64,000 bases of DNA from UBA4427 sp045106235. GTDB taxonomy: Bacteria; Myxococcota_A; UBA9160; UBA4427. Made by a program: the position numbers and the translations under genes. The notes beneath the pieces are model-generated. The model did no database searches and was not told the origin of the DNA. It was given only the letters and a program-made list of their open reading frames with translations. Below, piece after piece: positions 1-8,595 of the stretch. The stretch lies in the NCBI GenBank assembly GCA_045106235.1, contig JBGCEJ010000003.1, forward strand, positions 124,001 through 188,000, written 5' to 3'. How positions within the stretch are numbered: position 1 is the stretch's first letter; each line of letters starts with the position of its first letter.

Positions 1-990
1 CGCGAGCGCCTCCGCAATCACTTCATTCGCAATGGCTGTGTTATGTCCATCCCAGGGGATGAAGAGTGCTTGGCCGGCTGTTTCGTAGGCTTTCTGCATG
101 GCGCCGAGTGGGTCGATGAGCGCGGCGACACCGTTGGATTTTGCGATCTCTGCGACTTTTTCATTGAACGATGTTGCGGGGAGCGAGCCATCGACTTGGT
201 CCTGGCGTGAGAGGACGAGAATCACGAATGGAATGCCTCTGGCGGCGGCGCGACGCTGGATATCGCCGACCGCGCGGTCGACTTCGACCCAGCCCCGCTC
301 CACCGCGGAGTCGGGCGCTCCCGTGATGATATTCCGTTCCCAATCGCCTTCGGGGCGCGGGTTCCGCTTCGCGCTCTGAGCGTGATAGACCTTGACGGCC
401 GCCGTGACGAGCGCGCTTCGCTTGAGCAAATAGACGAGGCGTTTTGAACCGGAGTTCGTGCTGGCATGCTTCATGGAAAGTTCGGCGGGCTTGGGCTCCA
501 CGTCGTTGACGTATACCGCGAGCACAACGGCATCCATTGTCTGGCGATCCAGAACGCGCTCGAAGAGGACCTTATGCTGCCAGGGACTGGTCCCGCTTAC
601 GCCCCCATTAATGACCTGCCAAGTTTTTTCGGGGGCGGTCACAGAGAGCTTGCGCTCCAGCTGCTTCGGCCAAGACGCTTCGAGGTCGATCCCGTTTCCG
701 AAAGTTTGGGAGTCGCCGAGGGCAAGGATGCGCAGCGTATTCGGAGGCGCCTCCGCCGGGTATTCGCTGTCGCGGAGCCCGAGGGAATTCGTCTGCACCG
801 CACGGCTATGGGTGAAGGCCTCTTGGTTGGGAACCATCGCGAAGCCCATCTCGGGATCGGGCTGATAGCGCTCCTGCGGAAATTGGAAGATGACCGGCGG
901 GCCCACGGCGACACGCAGAACCCCTTCGAGGGCGAGGGCGCAGAGCAGGATGGATCCCGCGAGTGCAATCAGACGAAAAAGCCACTGCAT
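1..990 (-). CDS. SGNH/GDSL-family hydrolase, membrane-anchored (partial, 3' end off the left edge)
   Basis: Reading from the ATG at 990 gives 330 codons that stay open to base 1, so the C-terminus is missing. Residues about 4-26 form one hydrophobic segment, which suggests membrane anchoring with the catalytic domain outside the cytoplasm. The SGNH blocks are visible: LALGDSQTFGNG with Ser94 as nucleophile, a Gly in VINGGVSG near 130, YVNDVE with Asn162, and WDGHN with His316. These enzymes hydrolyse or transfer acyl groups on esters, lipids or glycans; the substrate here is not evident. It lies downstream of a leftward amidohydrolase/P450 set but a strong hairpin at 1019-1042 separates them, so coexpression may be partial. 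An AlgX/AlgJ-like sugar O-acetylation role is also possible. Confidence 0.85.
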   Translation of the reverse strand, partial: MQWLFRLIALAGSILLCALALEGVLRVAVGPPVIFQFPQERYQPDPEMGFAMVPNQEAFTHSRAVQTNSLGLRDSEYPAEAPPNTLRILALGDSQTFGNGIDLEASWPKQLERKLSVTAPEKTWQVINGGVSGTSPWQHKVLFERVLDRQTMDAVVLAVYVNDVEPKPAELSMKHASTNSGSKRLVYLLKRSALVTAAVKVYHAQSAKRNPRPEGDWERNIITGAPDSAVERGWVEVDRAVGDIQRRAAARGIPFVILVLSRQDQVDGSLPATSFNEKVAEIAKSNGVAALIDPLGAMQKAYETAGQALFIPWDGHNTAIANEVIAEALA

Positions 991-1018
991 GGACGGAAGG
1001 TAGTTCAAAGCAGGATCC

Positions 1019-1042
1019 GCGGGCGCATAAAAGTGCGCCCGC
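1019..1042. terminator. GC-rich hairpin between two leftward genes
   Basis: A perfect 9-bp inverted repeat (GCGGGCGCA / TGCGCCCGC) encloses the 6-nt AT-rich loop TAAAAG. It lies between the stop of the amidohydrolase at 1071 and the start of the SGNH gene at 990. There is no U-tract, so it is better read as an attenuator or mRNA-stabilising hairpin than as a classic intrinsic terminator. Confidence 0.5.
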
Positions 1043-1070
1043 TCGTCCCAGATTGGATCCGACCGTCGAT

Positions 1071-2339
1071 TCAGCTCTGCTTGGCAGCCGTTTGCTTTTC
1101 GTATCGCTCCCGGTATTCGGCCTTGGAGGTCGTTGTCGTGTCGACATCAGGCGAGAGAGCACGAAGTGCTCCGACCGTGGCCTGTTCCTTCGGAATTTTT
1201 GCGAAGGGGTCTATGCCAAAGAAGCGCGCCGTATTGCCCCAGGTGATCTGATGCATCTCGGCTTCCGTGCAGCCGGAGCGGGACATCTCGCCGAAGATTT
1301 GTTCCGGTGCGCCGGGGAAGATGGCATCGGAATGCGGGTAGTCGCATTCCCAAGCAATGATGTCCATCCCGATATCGTGGCGAACCTTGAGGGCCGTTTC
1401 GTCCGTGATGAAGCAGGCGAGGGAATGCTCGCGGAAGACTTCGCTGGGAAGCTTGTCGCCGAAGTCCTGGTCGATCCAAACCTGATTCTTGTAGTGGCGA
1501 TCGCAGCGGTCGAGGTAGAAGGGGATCCAGCCAATCCCGGCCTCGGACCAGGCGACCTTGAGATCGGGATAGCCGCGCAGGACGGGGCCCCAAAGAAGGT
1601 CCTGAACCGCGAGTGTGGCGACCTGGGTGGCGAGGATGATGTAGTTGTCGACTGGGGCGCCGGGGGTGCCGTTGATCGCGCTGAAGCCTTGGCCGATATG
1701 AAGACAAAGGACGGAACCCTCGTCGCACATGGCTGTAAAGAACGGCTTCCAGTATTCGACATCGTGGTAGCTCGGCAGGCCCATCATATGTGGCATTTCG
1801 GGCATAGAGATCGCGCGGCAGCCCTTGGCGGCAAGCCGGCGCACTTCTTTGCCCATGCCTTCCGAGTCCCAAACGGGCATGAGGCCAAGCGGGATGAAGC
1901 GCTCAGGGTAGGCGCCGCACCAATCGTCGATATGCCAATCGTTATACGCCTCGAGCATGACGCGCGAGACCGTCTTGTCTTCGGCTTCATTAAAGAAGCG
2001 AGCGTTGAAGCCCGCCATCGACGCAAAGCACATCGAGGAAAGAATCCCGTTGTGGTTCATGTCCCGGATGCGTTCATGCACATCATAAGCGCCGGGTCGC
2101 ATCTCAGCGAAAGTCGACGGCTCGAGCCCCCATTCCTCTTTCGGCCAGGTGACGACGGCGTTCAGACCGACCGAGGTCGACTTCACATCCTGGAAATGCC
2201 AGGTCTCGATCCCGTTCTCGCCTTCGATGCAGCGGGGTGCCTGGGCCTTCCATTTTTCCGGCAGGTGGCGTTCGAACAAGTCGGGAGGCTCAATGACATG
2301 GTCATCGATACTAACGAGGATGAGATCTTCGGGGCCCAT
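1071..2339 (-). CDS. Amidohydrolase-2 family metal-dependent hydrolase
   Basis: A 422-residue TIM-barrel hydrolase or decarboxylase of the amidohydrolase-2 (ACMSD-like) superfamily. The N-terminus reads SIDDHVIEPPDLF, the variant of the metal-binding strand 1 motif found in this large environmental subfamily (Asp13, His14). HIGQG near residue 215 and CDYPHSDAIFPG near 330 supply further ligand-type His and Asp. A good ribosome site (AAGGAG) precedes the ATG. Members of this subfamily cluster with P450s, acyl-CoA enzymes and F420 oxidoreductases in catabolic regions, as here, but the reaction is not established. It is third in a leftward set after the amidohydrolase at 3669 and the P450 at 2395. 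A distant relative sits at 21060. Confidence 0.85.
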   Translation of the reverse strand: MGPEDLILVSIDDHVIEPPDLFERHLPEKWKAQAPRCIEGENGIETWHFQDVKSTSVGLNAVVTWPKEEWGLEPSTFAEMRPGAYDVHERIRDMNHNGILSSMCFASMAGFNARFFNEAEDKTVSRVMLEAYNDWHIDDWCGAYPERFIPLGLMPVWDSEGMGKEVRRLAAKGCRAISMPEMPHMMGLPSYHDVEYWKPFFTAMCDEGSVLCLHIGQGFSAINGTPGAPVDNYIILATQVATLAVQDLLWGPVLRGYPDLKVAWSEAGIGWIPFYLDRCDRHYKNQVWIDQDFGDKLPSEVFREHSLACFITDETALKVRHDIGMDIIAWECDYPHSDAIFPGAPEQIFGEMSRSGCTEAEMHQITWGNTARFFGIDPFAKIPKEQATVGALRALSPDVDTTTTSKAEYRERYEKQTAAKQS

Positions 2340-2394
2340 TTGGCTGCTCCTTGTTCAAGGTGACTTCAGCGCTTTGCGTCGTGAATGACGCATT

Positions 2395-3603
2395 TCAGTG
2401 CGTGAAGACGGGGAGGTGTTCCCAGCCGCGAACGGTCGAGGTTCGCGCCTGTTTCGCATTGGCTGTGTCGATCTCCCACTCGGGAAATCGGCGCAGGACT
2501 TCTTCGAGCGCGACGCGCCCTTCGAGCCGGGCGAGAGACGCGCCCAGGCAGAAATGTACGCCGTATCCAAAGGAGAGGTGACGGTCAATCTTGCGTTCAA
2601 CGTCGAAGCGGTCGGGATCTTCAAAGCGCCGGTCGTCGCGATTGGCAGCACCGTTCATCAAGAGAATCGTGCTGCCCTCCGGCACGGTCTCGCCGTAGAA
2701 CCCAACGTCGCGCGTGACATAACGTGCTTGAACCGGAGAGGGCGCCTCGAAGCGAAGGAGCTCTTCGATGGCGTTCGGGATCAAGGAAAAGTCGTTGGCC
2801 AGTTTCGCGCGCTGGTCGGGATGCTCCGCAAGAACTTTGCCGGTCCAGCCGATCAGCCGCGTCGTGGTTTCGTTCCCCGCGCCGGAGAGCAGGCCGATAT
2901 AGCCGAGCAGTTCTTCCCGGGTGAGGCGTCGCCGAACGCCTTCTGCGTCCTCGAACTCGACCTGCAGCAGTTTTGAGGTGATATCGTCGCCAGGGTTCGC
3001 TGCACATCGGTCCACGAATTCGGGGAAGAAATCAGACCGCGTGAAGCTCATGTCCGGCGCCATTTTCGGCATCTCTCCCGACTCGAGGCGCAAGCCCGCA
3101 TCTACGCGGTCGCGCACGGCTTCTTGGTCTTCTTCGGGGATGCCGAGGAGCATGCCGATGGTTTTCATCGGCATCTGCGAGCCCAGGTCCGCGATGAAAT
3201 CGAAGCGGCCTGTCTCGACGCAGCGATCCAGGCTTTGGACGCAGAATTTCCGGATCTGAGGTTCAAGGGCAGCGATGCGGGCGGGCGTGAAGAGCCGCGC
3301 GAGCAGAGATCGGAAGATATCGTGGGTCGGCGGATCTTCGAAGATGATCGAGCCCGGCGACATGCGGACGTTGTTCTTGATGAGTTCAAGAACGGTGCCG
3401 CGGGCAGATGAGAAGGTCTGCCAGTCTTTCAGGCCCTCTTCGACATCCGTGAAGCGGCTGACAGCATAGAAATCGTACTTCTCGTTGTAGTAGAGCGGGG
3501 ATTCGTCGCGCAGGCGTTTCCAAACCGGATACGGATCCGTATCGATCTCGAAATCGTAGGGGTCATAGTAGGCGGGAGCCGACTCGCCTGAGGTCAGGGA
3601 CAT
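2395..3603 (-). CDS. Cytochrome P450
   Basis: A 402-residue soluble bacterial P450 with all diagnostic motifs: the I-helix oxygen-activation motif GAGNETT (241-247), the K-helix ExxR (Glu281-Arg284), and the haem loop FGYGVHFCLG (345-354) with the thiolate Cys352. It would hydroxylate an unactivated carbon using electrons from a ferredoxin and reductase, neither of which is adjacent. The start ATG is preceded by AGGAGA. It lies between two amidohydrolase genes transcribed in the same direction, separated from the upstream one by 65 bp that hold an exact 12-bp tandem duplication. The substrate is unknown; the setting suggests a terpenoid, steroid or long-chain acid. Confidence 0.95.
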   Translation of the reverse strand: MSLTSGESAPAYYDPYDFEIDTDPYPVWKRLRDESPLYYNEKYDFYAVSRFTDVEEGLKDWQTFSSARGTVLELIKNNVRMSPGSIIFEDPPTHDIFRSLLARLFTPARIAALEPQIRKFCVQSLDRCVETGRFDFIADLGSQMPMKTIGMLLGIPEEDQEAVRDRVDAGLRLESGEMPKMAPDMSFTRSDFFPEFVDRCAANPGDDITSKLLQVEFEDAEGVRRRLTREELLGYIGLLSGAGNETTTRLIGWTGKVLAEHPDQRAKLANDFSLIPNAIEELLRFEAPSPVQARYVTRDVGFYGETVPEGSTILLMNGAANRDDRRFEDPDRFDVERKIDRHLSFGYGVHFCLGASLARLEGRVALEEVLRRFPEWEIDTANAKQARTSTVRGWEHLPVFTH

Positions 3604-3620
3604 CTAGATCTCTCCTATGT

Positions 3621-3644
3621 CTGGACCTGCGCCTGGACCTGCGC
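3621..3644. repeat. Exact tandem duplication of a 12-bp unit
   Basis: CTGGACCTGCGC occurs twice head to tail with no mismatch, in the 65-bp gap between the start of the P450 gene and the stop of the next leftward gene. Similar 9-12 bp arrays occur in several other gene gaps of this window. Confidence 0.8.
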
Positions 3645-3668
3645 GCGTGGCGAATCGCAACGCACGGA

Positions 3669-4904
3669 TCATTGCTTGTAGACCTTACCGTCCTTCATGA
3701 CGAAGGCGACGCGCTGCGTGAGGGTGATGTCTTCCAAGGGATTGCCGGGGACGCCCACGATATCCGCGAGCTTGCCGGGGGCGATCCGTCCGAGATCTTC
3801 CGCATCAATCAAGTCCGCCGCGACCGTCGTCGCCGCGCGGAGGGCGCCGAGCGGAGACATGCCGCGCTGAACCAGTACGACAATCTCTTCCGCGTTTCGG
3901 CCATGGAAGATCGCCGGGGCATCGCTTCCCGAAGCGATCTTCACGCCCGCATCGATTGCTCGGCTGAGCGAATCCTTCGCTTGCGGGAAGATCTTGGCGG
4001 CCTTGGCTTGGAGGGCAGGGGGATGCTGGGAGACGTCCCAGTTTTCGGTGAGGGCGTTGGTGGAAACAAGGAAGGTACCTGTATCGACCATGCGCTTGAT
4101 CGTATCGTCGGAGATCATGAAGCCGTGCTCGATACAGTCGATTCCGGCGTCGAGAGCGGCATTAACGGCCATATCGCCGTGGGCATGGGTCGCGACTTTT
4201 AAGCCCCGGCGATGGGCCTCGTCGGCGCAGGCTTTGAGCTCTTCGAGAGAATACTGCTGAGCTCCGGCCGGGCCGGTTGCGGAAAGAACGCCTCCCGAGG
4301 CGCAGATCTTAATGAGCTGGGCGCCGTGCTTGACCTGGTAGCGGACCGCTTTGCGAATCTCGTCGACGCCGTCTGCGATTCCTTCTTCTACGGAGAGCGG
4401 CATCATGTCCGGGGCGAGATGAGACTGGGCGCTGGGATCGAGATGACCGCCCGTCGTCGAAATGGCATGGCCCGCAGGAATGATCCGCGGTCCCTCGACC
4501 CATTTGCGGCCGATCGCTTCGGCGAGGGCGACGTCGAGCAGATAGCCGCCGGTCTTCACGAAAAGACCGAGGTTTCGGACTGTCGTGAAGCCCGCACGAA
4601 GCGTTCGCATGCCGTTGGCAACGGCGCGAAGGGTCATCTTGATTGGGTCGACGCGCACGGGATCCATCAGGCCCGCGCCCGGGCCGCCGAGGACCAGGTC
4701 CACTTCCATGTCCATCAGGCCGGGGATCAAGGTGAGCTCCGGGAGCTCGATCACTTCGTCTGCGCCCTGGGCGAGAGCGGCATCGGCTGAGACCGCAGTG
4801 ATGCGCTTGCCTTCCACGCGGACGTATCCGGAGGGCGTGATTTCGCCGGAATCGATGTCGAGGACACCCTTTGCGTGGAGAACGATGACCTTGGGGTCGG
4901 ACAT
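3669..4904 (-). CDS. Imidazolonepropionase-like amidohydrolase lacking the HxH motif
   Basis: A 411-residue metal-dependent hydrolase of the Xaa-Pro dipeptidase/imidazolonepropionase-like group, with the N-terminal beta-sandwich, TIM barrel and C-terminal GKLADIVGVPGNPLEDI strand. The usual first-strand motif PGLxDxHxH is PGLMDMEVDL here: both His are replaced, by Glu67 and Asp69. The other ligands remain: Lys199 in LIKICASGG (possible carbamylated Lys), His240/His242 in ATHAHGD, His260 in CIEHG, and Asp328 in SGSDAP. The enzyme may use a changed metal site or only one metal. It is the first gene of the leftward set; AAAGGA precedes its ATG, and an operator-like palindrome lies 39-53 bp upstream at 4943-4957. 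The substrate is unknown. Confidence 0.85.
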   Translation of the reverse strand: MSDPKVIVLHAKGVLDIDSGEITPSGYVRVEGKRITAVSADAALAQGADEVIELPELTLIPGLMDMEVDLVLGGPGAGLMDPVRVDPIKMTLRAVANGMRTLRAGFTTVRNLGLFVKTGGYLLDVALAEAIGRKWVEGPRIIPAGHAISTTGGHLDPSAQSHLAPDMMPLSVEEGIADGVDEIRKAVRYQVKHGAQLIKICASGGVLSATGPAGAQQYSLEELKACADEAHRRGLKVATHAHGDMAVNAALDAGIDCIEHGFMISDDTIKRMVDTGTFLVSTNALTENWDVSQHPPALQAKAAKIFPQAKDSLSRAIDAGVKIASGSDAPAIFHGRNAEEIVVLVQRGMSPLGALRAATTVAADLIDAEDLGRIAPGKLADIVGVPGNPLEDITLTQRVAFVMKDGKVYKQ

Positions 4905-5217
4905 GCCGGATCCTTTCGTGATTGTCTTGCGGCGAGCGCCCTGAGAACGATATTCTCTTTATAGGAAATCGCTACTCCCTTCCGACGATGGCTCCGTCGA
5001 GGTGCCCCCCAAGCATGCCCGTTCTCCCCGGAGGAGATCTGGGTGCGCTTCGACGGATCGGCCGGCGATCACCCGAAAATGGCAGACCACCACCGCTTCC
5101 GGCGAAATGCCGAAGGCGAATGCGCGGTCTCCGAAGGGGCCGGTCGAACTCGCTCGATCGCCTTCTGGGGCATCAAATTGCGGGCCGCCGAGAGTGGGCG
5201 GCTGGAAGGAAGAGTCG
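4905..5217. promoter_or_regulatory. Divergent control region (313 bp)
   Basis: This gap separates the leftward amidohydrolase from the rightward SDR operon. It contains the palindrome at 4943-4957 and, reading left, a GACAAT hexamer at 4921-4926 that could serve as a -10 box for the gene at 4904. The remaining 250 bp are GC-rich; open frames run through it in phase with the SDR, but the translation shows no family resemblance and the only strong ribosome site is at the SDR start, so it is treated as leader. Confidence 0.5.
4943..4957. promoter_or_regulatory. Operator-like palindrome, perfect copy
   Basis: GAGAACGATATTCTC: perfect 5-bp arms around a 5-nt centre. It matches sites at 12606, 18017, 24079 and 51856 and fits the derived consensus GAGAACGNNATTCTC. 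Confidence 0.65.
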
Positions 5218-5985
5218 ATGGAATTGGCAGATAAAGGCGTTGTGGTCGTGGGTGGCGCTTCAGGTATGGCCCGGGCGACGGCGGAGCGGATGGCCGGGAT
5301 GGGCGCACGCGTCGCCATCCTTGATTTGCCCGGCAGCGAAGGGGAAGCCGTCGCGAAGGGGATTGGCGGCGACGCGATTTTCCGGCCGATGGACATCACG
5401 GACCATGCGGCGGTGGAAACGACCCTCGGTGAAGTTGCGGACGCTCTGGGCGGCATTCATGTCGGCGTCAACGTGGCCGGCGGCGGCATCGCGGCGCGAA
5501 CGCTCTCGAAGAAGGGCCCGCATCCGATCGACGATTTTCAGCGCGTGGTCAATCTGAACCTGGTGGCGAGCTTCAACCTTCTGCGACTTCAGGCGGACAT
5601 CATGAACCGCAACGAGCCCAACGAAGACGAAGAGCGCGGGGTGATCATCAGTACCGCGTCGATCGCGGCCTTCGAAGGACAGATTGGCCAAGTGGCTTAC
5701 GCCGCGGCGAAAGCGGGCATCGTGGGCATGACCTTTACGGCCGCCCGGGATCTCGGCGGCCGCGGAATTCGCACGATGGCGATTGCGCCGAGCCTTTTTG
5801 ACACGGGCCTAACAAGCCGCGTGCCTGAGGAAATGAAGTCGATGCTCGTGGCGGGGGCGGCTTTTCCGTCTCGCATGGGCAAGCCCGATGAATATGCGCG
5901 TCTCGCGGTTTCGATCGTTGAAAATCCGATGTTGAACGGATCGACGATTCGTCTCGACGCGGGCCAGCGCTTCCAGCCTAAATGA
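5218..5985 (+). CDS. Short-chain dehydrogenase, HSD17B10/3-hydroxyacyl-CoA type
   Basis: A 255-residue SDR. The nucleotide-binding loop is VGGASGMARATAERM and the catalytic residues are in STASIAAFEG and YAAAKAG (Tyr and Lys). The pattern of loop and active site resembles type-2 3-hydroxyacyl-CoA dehydrogenases (HSD17B10), which oxidise 3-hydroxyacyl-CoA or hydroxysteroids with NAD. The ATG at 5218 was chosen over earlier in-frame starts because GGAAGGAAG lies just upstream and the fold begins at once. First gene of a six-gene rightward operon; the next gene follows after 34 bp. A beta-oxidation or steroid alcohol role fits the neighbours, which include a crotonase and a thiolase-type aldolase. 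Confidence 0.9.
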   Translation: MELADKGVVVVGGASGMARATAERMAGMGARVAILDLPGSEGEAVAKGIGGDAIFRPMDITDHAAVETTLGEVADALGGIHVGVNVAGGGIAARTLSKKGPHPIDDFQRVVNLNLVASFNLLRLQADIMNRNEPNEDEERGVIISTASIAAFEGQIGQVAYAAAKAGIVGMTFTAARDLGGRGIRTMAIAPSLFDTGLTSRVPEEMKSMLVAGAAFPSRMGKPDEYARLAVSIVENPMLNGSTIRLDAGQRFQPK

Positions 5986-6019
5986 TCCCGAGCGCAGACC
6001 GAAAGAGAAGAGGAACACG

Positions 6020-6850
6020 ATGATCAATTCTGAAGCATTTGGGTATGAGGGGCGACGGGTACTCGTTGTCGGCGGGGCCACCGGGATGGGGGCTGCTGCG
6101 GGCGTGGGTGTCCAGGCGCTTGGCGGCAAAGCCGTGGTGATGGATTTCGCTGAAATCCCGTACGACGCGGAAACGAAGATTCAGGTCGATCTGCGCGATG
6201 TGGATGCGGTCGACGCGGCGCTCGAAAGCGCCGGCGGGAATTTCGACGCGGTCTTCTCCGCGGCGGGCGTCGCCGACGGCACACCGGGCATCATGCGAAT
6301 CAACTTCATCGCGCATCGCCATATCATCGAGAGTCTTGTCGAAGGCGGAGGGCTCAACCCCGGCGGCGCGGTTTGCGCGATTTCCTCCGTTGGCGGTCTG
6401 TCTTGGGAGAGCAATCTCCCTCAGCTGAAGGAATTCCTTGAGACGGGCGACTTCGCAGCCGCGGACGCCTGGGTGGCCGCCCATGAAGGCACGGATAGCT
6501 ACACCTTCAGTAAACAAGCGATGAACTGTTATGTCGCGGCGCAGTCCTATCCCTTTATGCGGAAGGGCATTCGGATCAATGCCGTTTGTCCAGGGCCGAC
6601 GGATACGCCCCTTGCTCGGGCCAACGAAAGAACATGGCTCGGATTCGCGCATGACTACCGCGAGGCGACAGGCGCAGATGTGCTCACGCCGGATGATATC
6701 GCGCGGGTCATGCTCTTTCTGAACTCCCGGGCTGCCGCGGGTGTGAGCGGGATCAATATGCTCGTCGATCGCGGTCATATCATGTCCTCAATGGTGGGCT
6801 CCTTCGAAACGGGGCACGGCCTGGTCAATATGCTGCTCGGTCGAGGCTGA
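6020..6850 (+). CDS. Short-chain dehydrogenase, 3-alpha-hydroxysteroid dehydrogenase-like
   Basis: A 276-residue SDR with VVGGATGMGAAAG at the nucleotide site, SAAGVAD in place of the usual NNAG, Ser in ISSVGG, and the catalytic YTFSKQA. The long stretch between Ser and Tyr and the short variable middle resemble bacterial 3-alpha-hydroxysteroid and coniferyl-alcohol dehydrogenases rather than FabG. It would oxidise or reduce a ring or side-chain hydroxyl with NAD(P). GAGGAA precedes the ATG. It stands second in the operon and ends 4 bp before the DUF35-thiolase gene, so the two are probably translated together. The steroid link comes from family resemblance and is not proven. Confidence 0.88.
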   Translation: MINSEAFGYEGRRVLVVGGATGMGAAAGVGVQALGGKAVVMDFAEIPYDAETKIQVDLRDVDAVDAALESAGGNFDAVFSAAGVADGTPGIMRINFIAHRHIIESLVEGGGLNPGGAVCAISSVGGLSWESNLPQLKEFLETGDFAAADAWVAAHEGTDSYTFSKQAMNCYVAAQSYPFMRKGIRINAVCPGPTDTPLARANERTWLGFAHDYREATGADVLTPDDIARVMLFLNSRAAAGVSGINMLVDRGHIMSSMVGSFETGHGLVNMLLGRG

Positions 6851-6854
6851 ATCG

Positions 6855-8504
6855 ATGCGACCGCTGCCGGAACTAACCCCCGAGAACGAGTTCTTCTGGA
6901 CGAGCGGTGCAGATGGCGTTCTGCGCATGCAGGCCTGCGACGCCTGCGACGTGATTGTGCATCCGCCACAGCCCTATTGTCGGAAATGCGGCGGCGGGCT
7001 TGAAATTCGCGATCTATCGGGTCGCGGGAATATCGTTGGGGTCACGGTCAATCATCAGCCCTGGCTGCCTTCGCTCGCGCCGCCCTATGCCGTGATTCTC
7101 GTCGCGCTTGAGGAGGATCCGCTTGTTCGGTTGACCTCCCTCGCGGTGGAGGTCGAAGCCGACGCGGTTTCGATCGGTCAAAGCGTCGAAGTCCGCTTCG
7201 AAGAGCACGAAGATGTTTGGCTCCCGGTCTTTGCGCCGCGGGAGGCGCCTGCGGACACGCGCGAGGTTTGGCCGGAGCCCGCAATGGCCCCAACACCGGC
7301 ACGCGTGACCGGCGCAGCTGGCGGTGCAAAGTTCGAGTCGAAAGTCGCTTTGACCGGGATCGGGATGTCCAACGTGGGGCGTCGTCTCGGCGTGCCGCCC
7401 CTTTCGCTCACCGTCGACGCGTGCCGCGCGGCGCTCGATGACGCGGGGCTTTCGATTGCCGACATCGACGGGCTCGCGACTTATCCGGGAGCGCTTCCTG
7501 GCGGGAGCGGGATGACGGAAGGCGGAGTCTCGGCGTTGATGGAAGCCCTTCCGATTCAGCCGACCTGGATCAGTAGCGGCATGGAGACGCCGGGGCAGGG
7601 CGGATCGATCGTGAATGCGATGCTCGCTGTGGCCTCGGGCCTTTGTCGACACGTACTTTGCTTTCGCACGGTTTGGGAAGCGACGGCAGCGGCCCGGGCG
7701 AAGCGCGGCTCTGGAGGGATTGCTGCGGGGCGCCGGGTGACGGGAGACCAGCAATGGCGTCTGCCCTATGGTGCGATGTCCGCCGCGAATTGGATCGGGC
7801 TTCAGGCCAGCCACTATATGCATCGCTTTGGCATGACCCGCGAGCAGCTCGGCTGGATCCCGGTTGTCGAGCGCGCACATGCTGCGAAGAATCCAGCGGC
7901 GGTCTATCAGGACGCGATGACGATCGAGGACTACCTCTCGGCGCGCATGATTACGACGCCCTTTGGCCTCTATGATTGTGATGTGCCCTGTGACGGGGCG
8001 GCAGCTGTGATTGTGTCGGCGGTGGAGACTGCGAAGGACCGGCCTAATCCGGCGGTTCTGGTTGAAGCGGTCGGGACGCATGTCTCCGAGCGCATTTCTT
8101 GGGATCAGGGAACGCTCACGCATGAGCCGATGGTTTCAGGGCCCGGCGCGCATCTTTGGTCACGCACGGATCTCACGCAGGGCGATGTTGATATCGCCTG
8201 TGTGTATGACGGTTTTAGTTTTAACGCGCTTTCCTGGATCGAGGCCCTCGGGTTCTGCGGCGAAGGAGAGGGGGGTGCCTATATCGACGGTGGCGAGCGA
8301 ATCCGCGAAGGCGGGGATTTCGTTCTGAATCCGCATGGGGGCCAACTCTCAGCGGGGCGGTTGCATGGCTATGGGTTTTTCCATGAAGCTGTGACTCAGT
8401 TGCAGGGGCGCGCTGGAGATCGTCAGGTGGGGGCCGCTGAGACCGCGGTGGTGACGACTGGCGGCGGAACTTTTGGGGGAGCGGTTCTGCTTCGCAAGAG
8501 CTGA
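6855..8504 (+). CDS. Fused DUF35 (Zn-ribbon/OB-fold) - thiolase-like aldolase
   Basis: A 549-residue two-domain protein. Residues about 1-130 are a DUF35 domain: a rubredoxin-like zinc site (Cys28, Cys31, Cys42, Cys45 in CDAC and CRKC) followed by an OB-fold. A Pro/Ala-rich linker (130-160) leads to a lipid-transfer/thiolase-like domain (164-549) with PHGGQLSAGRLHGYG near the C-terminus. The His of the thiolase GHP motif is replaced (AGRLHG), as expected for Ltp2-type retro-aldolases. In actinobacterial sterol catabolism, separate Ltp2 and DUF35-bearing ChsH2 form a complex that cleaves the side-chain tertiary alcohol CoA ester. Here both parts are one chain, which strongly suggests the same kind of C-C cleavage. 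Flanked by SDRs and a crotonase. Confidence 0.9.
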   Translation: MRPLPELTPENEFFWTSGADGVLRMQACDACDVIVHPPQPYCRKCGGGLEIRDLSGRGNIVGVTVNHQPWLPSLAPPYAVILVALEEDPLVRLTSLAVEVEADAVSIGQSVEVRFEEHEDVWLPVFAPREAPADTREVWPEPAMAPTPARVTGAAGGAKFESKVALTGIGMSNVGRRLGVPPLSLTVDACRAALDDAGLSIADIDGLATYPGALPGGSGMTEGGVSALMEALPIQPTWISSGMETPGQGGSIVNAMLAVASGLCRHVLCFRTVWEATAAARAKRGSGGIAAGRRVTGDQQWRLPYGAMSAANWIGLQASHYMHRFGMTREQLGWIPVVERAHAAKNPAAVYQDAMTIEDYLSARMITTPFGLYDCDVPCDGAAAVIVSAVETAKDRPNPAVLVEAVGTHVSERISWDQGTLTHEPMVSGPGAHLWSRTDLTQGDVDIACVYDGFSFNALSWIEALGFCGEGEGGAYIDGGERIREGGDFVLNPHGGQLSAGRLHGYGFFHEAVTQLQGRAGDRQVGAAETAVVTTGGGTFGGAVLLRKS

Positions 8505-8595
8505 TCGAATTCCGAGAGACACGACAGATACGTAAAAGAGACACAACTATGGGCGTGCGAAAGCGCGCCGCCGGCGAAGCCGGGAGAGGGTGAAG

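Noticed and set aside
963..2363. A 466-codon open frame on the + strand opposite the amidohydrolase gene
   Set aside because: The minus-strand product has clear family motifs and a ribosome site. The antisense translation shows no domain and arises from GC-rich codon use.
5002..5217. N-terminal extension of the first SDR
   Set aside because: The nucleotide-binding strand begins right after ATG 5218, which has a good ribosome site; the extension is low-complexity Arg/Ser/Pro.
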